A stretch of 64,000 bases of DNA, taken from positions 1 through 64,000 of the forward strand of contig DBRG01000014.1 of the NCBI GenBank assembly GCA_002305545.1, in the 5' to 3' direction. This stretch comes from Bacteroidales bacterium UBA1374 (GTDB taxonomy: Bacteria; Bacteroidota; Bacteroidia; Bacteroidales; UBA932). Made by a program: the position numbers and the translations under genes. Positions 63,214 to 64,000 of the stretch are shown piece after piece. A model generated the notes under the pieces. It worked only from the letters and a program-made list of their open reading frames with translations. It made no database searches and was not told the origin of the DNA. How positions within the stretch are numbered: the first letter of the stretch is position 1; the number at the start of each line of letters is the position of its first letter.

Positions 63214-63250
63214 AGGAAGCAGCAGTCAGGAAGCAGCAGTCAGGAAGCAA
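63214..63250. repeat. 14-base tandem repeat, about 2.6 copies
   Basis: AGGAAGCAGCAGTC occurs twice exactly (63214-63241), followed by AGGAAGCAA. It lies just 5' of the DUF2147 gene end. Confidence 0.8.
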
Positions 63251-63287
63251 CTGCATGTGACTTTCGTTCACCGGGGCAAAAGCTATA

Positions 63288-63731
63288 CTATAGGGTGGTC
63301 CTGAACCACTGGGAGGTGCGTCCCAGCATCCTCATGCCGGCGACAAAACCCCTGAGTTTCATCAGGTCATCGCTTTCCAGGCGGGCAAAGCAATCATACG
63401 TCTTGCCCGAGGCCGGATCATATATGGTCCCGTCTTTCCACTCGTTCTTTTTCTCATTGTATACAAATCCATCCAGGATCCGAAGGCCTATGAGTGACCT
63501 GTTCTGAAGGGCAGGATCGGGATTTTTGTCGTCTTTGGGTTCTTCCCCGTTTTCATACTTTTCGGGGATCATATATACGATCGTGCCTATGTATTTTCCA
63601 TCCTTCAGCTCCACCTGGATCTTGGTTGTCTTATCTTCATTCCACCATACACCGGTTATTTTACCTGCATCCTGTGCAAGTGCTGTAAGAGAATAAATAC
63701 TGAGAAACAACAAAAGGGCAAGTTTTTTCAT
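63288..63731 (-). CDS. DUF2147 family secreted protein
   Basis: This small exported protein has 147 residues, with a signal peptide MKKLALLLFLSIYSLTALA-QD. It has the DUF2147 lipocalin-like pattern: GVWWNEDKTTKIQVEL near the mature start, then NRSLIGLRILDGF, WKDGTIYDPASGKTYDC and LRGFVAGMRMLGRTSQW. The frame is open far upstream, but the signal peptide and the -7 box at 63757-63764 fix the start at 63731. The function of the family is not known. It is separated by 17 bases from the end of the membrane protein gene upstream. Confidence 0.92.
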   Translation of the reverse strand: MKKLALLLFLSIYSLTALAQDAGKITGVWWNEDKTTKIQVELKDGKYIGTIVYMIPEKYENGEEPKDDKNPDPALQNRSLIGLRILDGFVYNEKKNEWKDGTIYDPASGKTYDCFARLESDDLMKLRGFVAGMRMLGRTSQWFRTTL

Positions 63732-63748
63732 AACATTCAAATTTGAGT

Positions 63749-64000
63749 TTATTTGACAAATATAGAAAAAAGTCGAAATCGTGTACTTATTCCTGCCAAC
63801 AGATAGGCTGCAACAGCCACCAACATAACCGTCTGATAACCTGCTTCTACTGAAATCACAGCCGCCAGGGCCGTACTGATCACAGAGAAAGACCCGTTGA
63901 CGGCCCATGCCCACGGAATAAGGGATCCGTCACTTACCTGTCTTATGGCCCGGATTGCCGATGGAAACATCATGCCCATCAGGAAGGCCGGAGGACCAAT
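63749..64000 (-). CDS. C-terminal end of a spermidine-synthase-like multi-spanning membrane protein (partial)
   Basis: The 83 visible residues include PAFLMGMMFPSAIR, IPWAWAVNGSFSVI and two further hydrophobic helices. This matches the end of large membrane proteins that join transporter-like helices to a spermidine-synthase-like domain, where FPxGMMFP and PWxWxVNG are conserved. The gene continues beyond the right edge, so its start and the soluble domain cannot be seen. The stop is at 63749-63751. Confidence 0.65.
   Translation of the reverse strand: MGPPAFLMGMMFPSAIRAIRQVSDGSLIPWAWAVNGSFSVISTALAAVISVEAGYQTVMLVAVAAYLLAGISTRFRLFSIFVK
63757..63764 (-). promoter_or_regulatory. -7 promoter box for the DUF2147 gene
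   Basis: The minus strand reads TATATTTG, 25 bases before the ATG at 63731. It lies within the last codons of the upstream membrane protein gene. Confidence 0.55.

Larger units (their letters stand above)
62769..63287. other. 519-base gene-free stretch with terminator and repeats
   Basis: Apart from the tRNA terminator it contains two conserved-loop hairpins (62888-62924 and 63098-63161), a 14-base tandem repeat (63214-63250) and a diverged fragment AGCCAAATGCCTTTGGCACACCGC (62950-62973), similar to AAAGCCTTTGGTGCACCGCC near 56756. The short open frames across it are products of these repeats. Confidence 0.7.

Overview
The window comes from a member of the Bacteroidota, most likely an anaerobic, saccharolytic Bacteroidales. 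Evidence for this: two SusC/SusD pairs, a one-piece hybrid two-component regulator, many promoters with the phylum-specific -7 box TAnnTTTG, a single-chain pyruvate:ferredoxin oxidoreductase, and SPII lipoproteins throughout. No phage, plasmid, insertion sequence, rRNA or CRISPR array was found. The genes read as ordinary chromosome.

Layout. 1-2934: 3' end of an export or secondary-metabolite cassette (BtrH-like protein cut by the window edge, ABC ATPase, ABC-2 permease). 2906-3539: a DUF3943 gene broken by a one-base slip in a homopolymer. 3596-14135: small housekeeping or envelope genes (a STAS/kinase-like fusion, glutathione peroxidase, cyclase, a metallo-beta-lactamase/esterase fusion, HAD phosphatase, M28 peptidase, GH26, DUF5020, aminopeptidase P). 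14186-20569: YgiQ radical SAM protein, then a SusD/SusC pair with no glycosidase beside it. 20724-26389: a histidine-degradation operon (hutH-hutI-MBL-ftcD-nitroreductase) with no urocanase gene.

26376-54759 is the centre of the window: a nearly complete glucuronoxylan utilization locus. A hybrid two-component sensor is followed on its own strand, after 5 bp, by mannonate dehydratase and a mannonate-oxidoreductase-type SDR. Divergent to it runs susC-susD-GH10 xylanase-GH3-acetylesterase-giant alpha-glucuronidase. The xylose operon follows: Nudix-type regulator, xylulokinase, xylose isomerase, xylose/H+ symporter, preceded by a 23-bp palindromic operator. Together the genes bind and cut xylan, remove acetyl and (methyl)glucuronosyl groups, import oligomers, and take xylose to xylulose-5-P and glucuronate carbon to 2-keto-3-deoxygluconate. 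Glucuronate isomerase, KDG kinase/aldolase and GH43 enzymes are not in the window.

The most unusual protein is the 1648-residue product at 44773-49719. It joins a complete GH115 alpha-glucuronidase to a complete GH67 alpha-glucuronidase in one secreted chain. The GH10 xylanase is also unusual: its catalytic barrel is split by three tandem carbohydrate-binding modules.

54800-64000: RmuC, then a 1-kb gene-free stretch with three tandem ~98-bp units bounded by inverted repeats and a second family of hairpins with a conserved loop. After that come nifJ, a NahK-like kinase, fabD, tRNA-Arg(CCG), a second hairpin-rich gap, a DUF2147 protein and the C-terminal end of a spermidine-synthase-like membrane protein. 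The two repeat families in the gaps and the GH115-GH67 fusion are the best candidates for undescribed biology.
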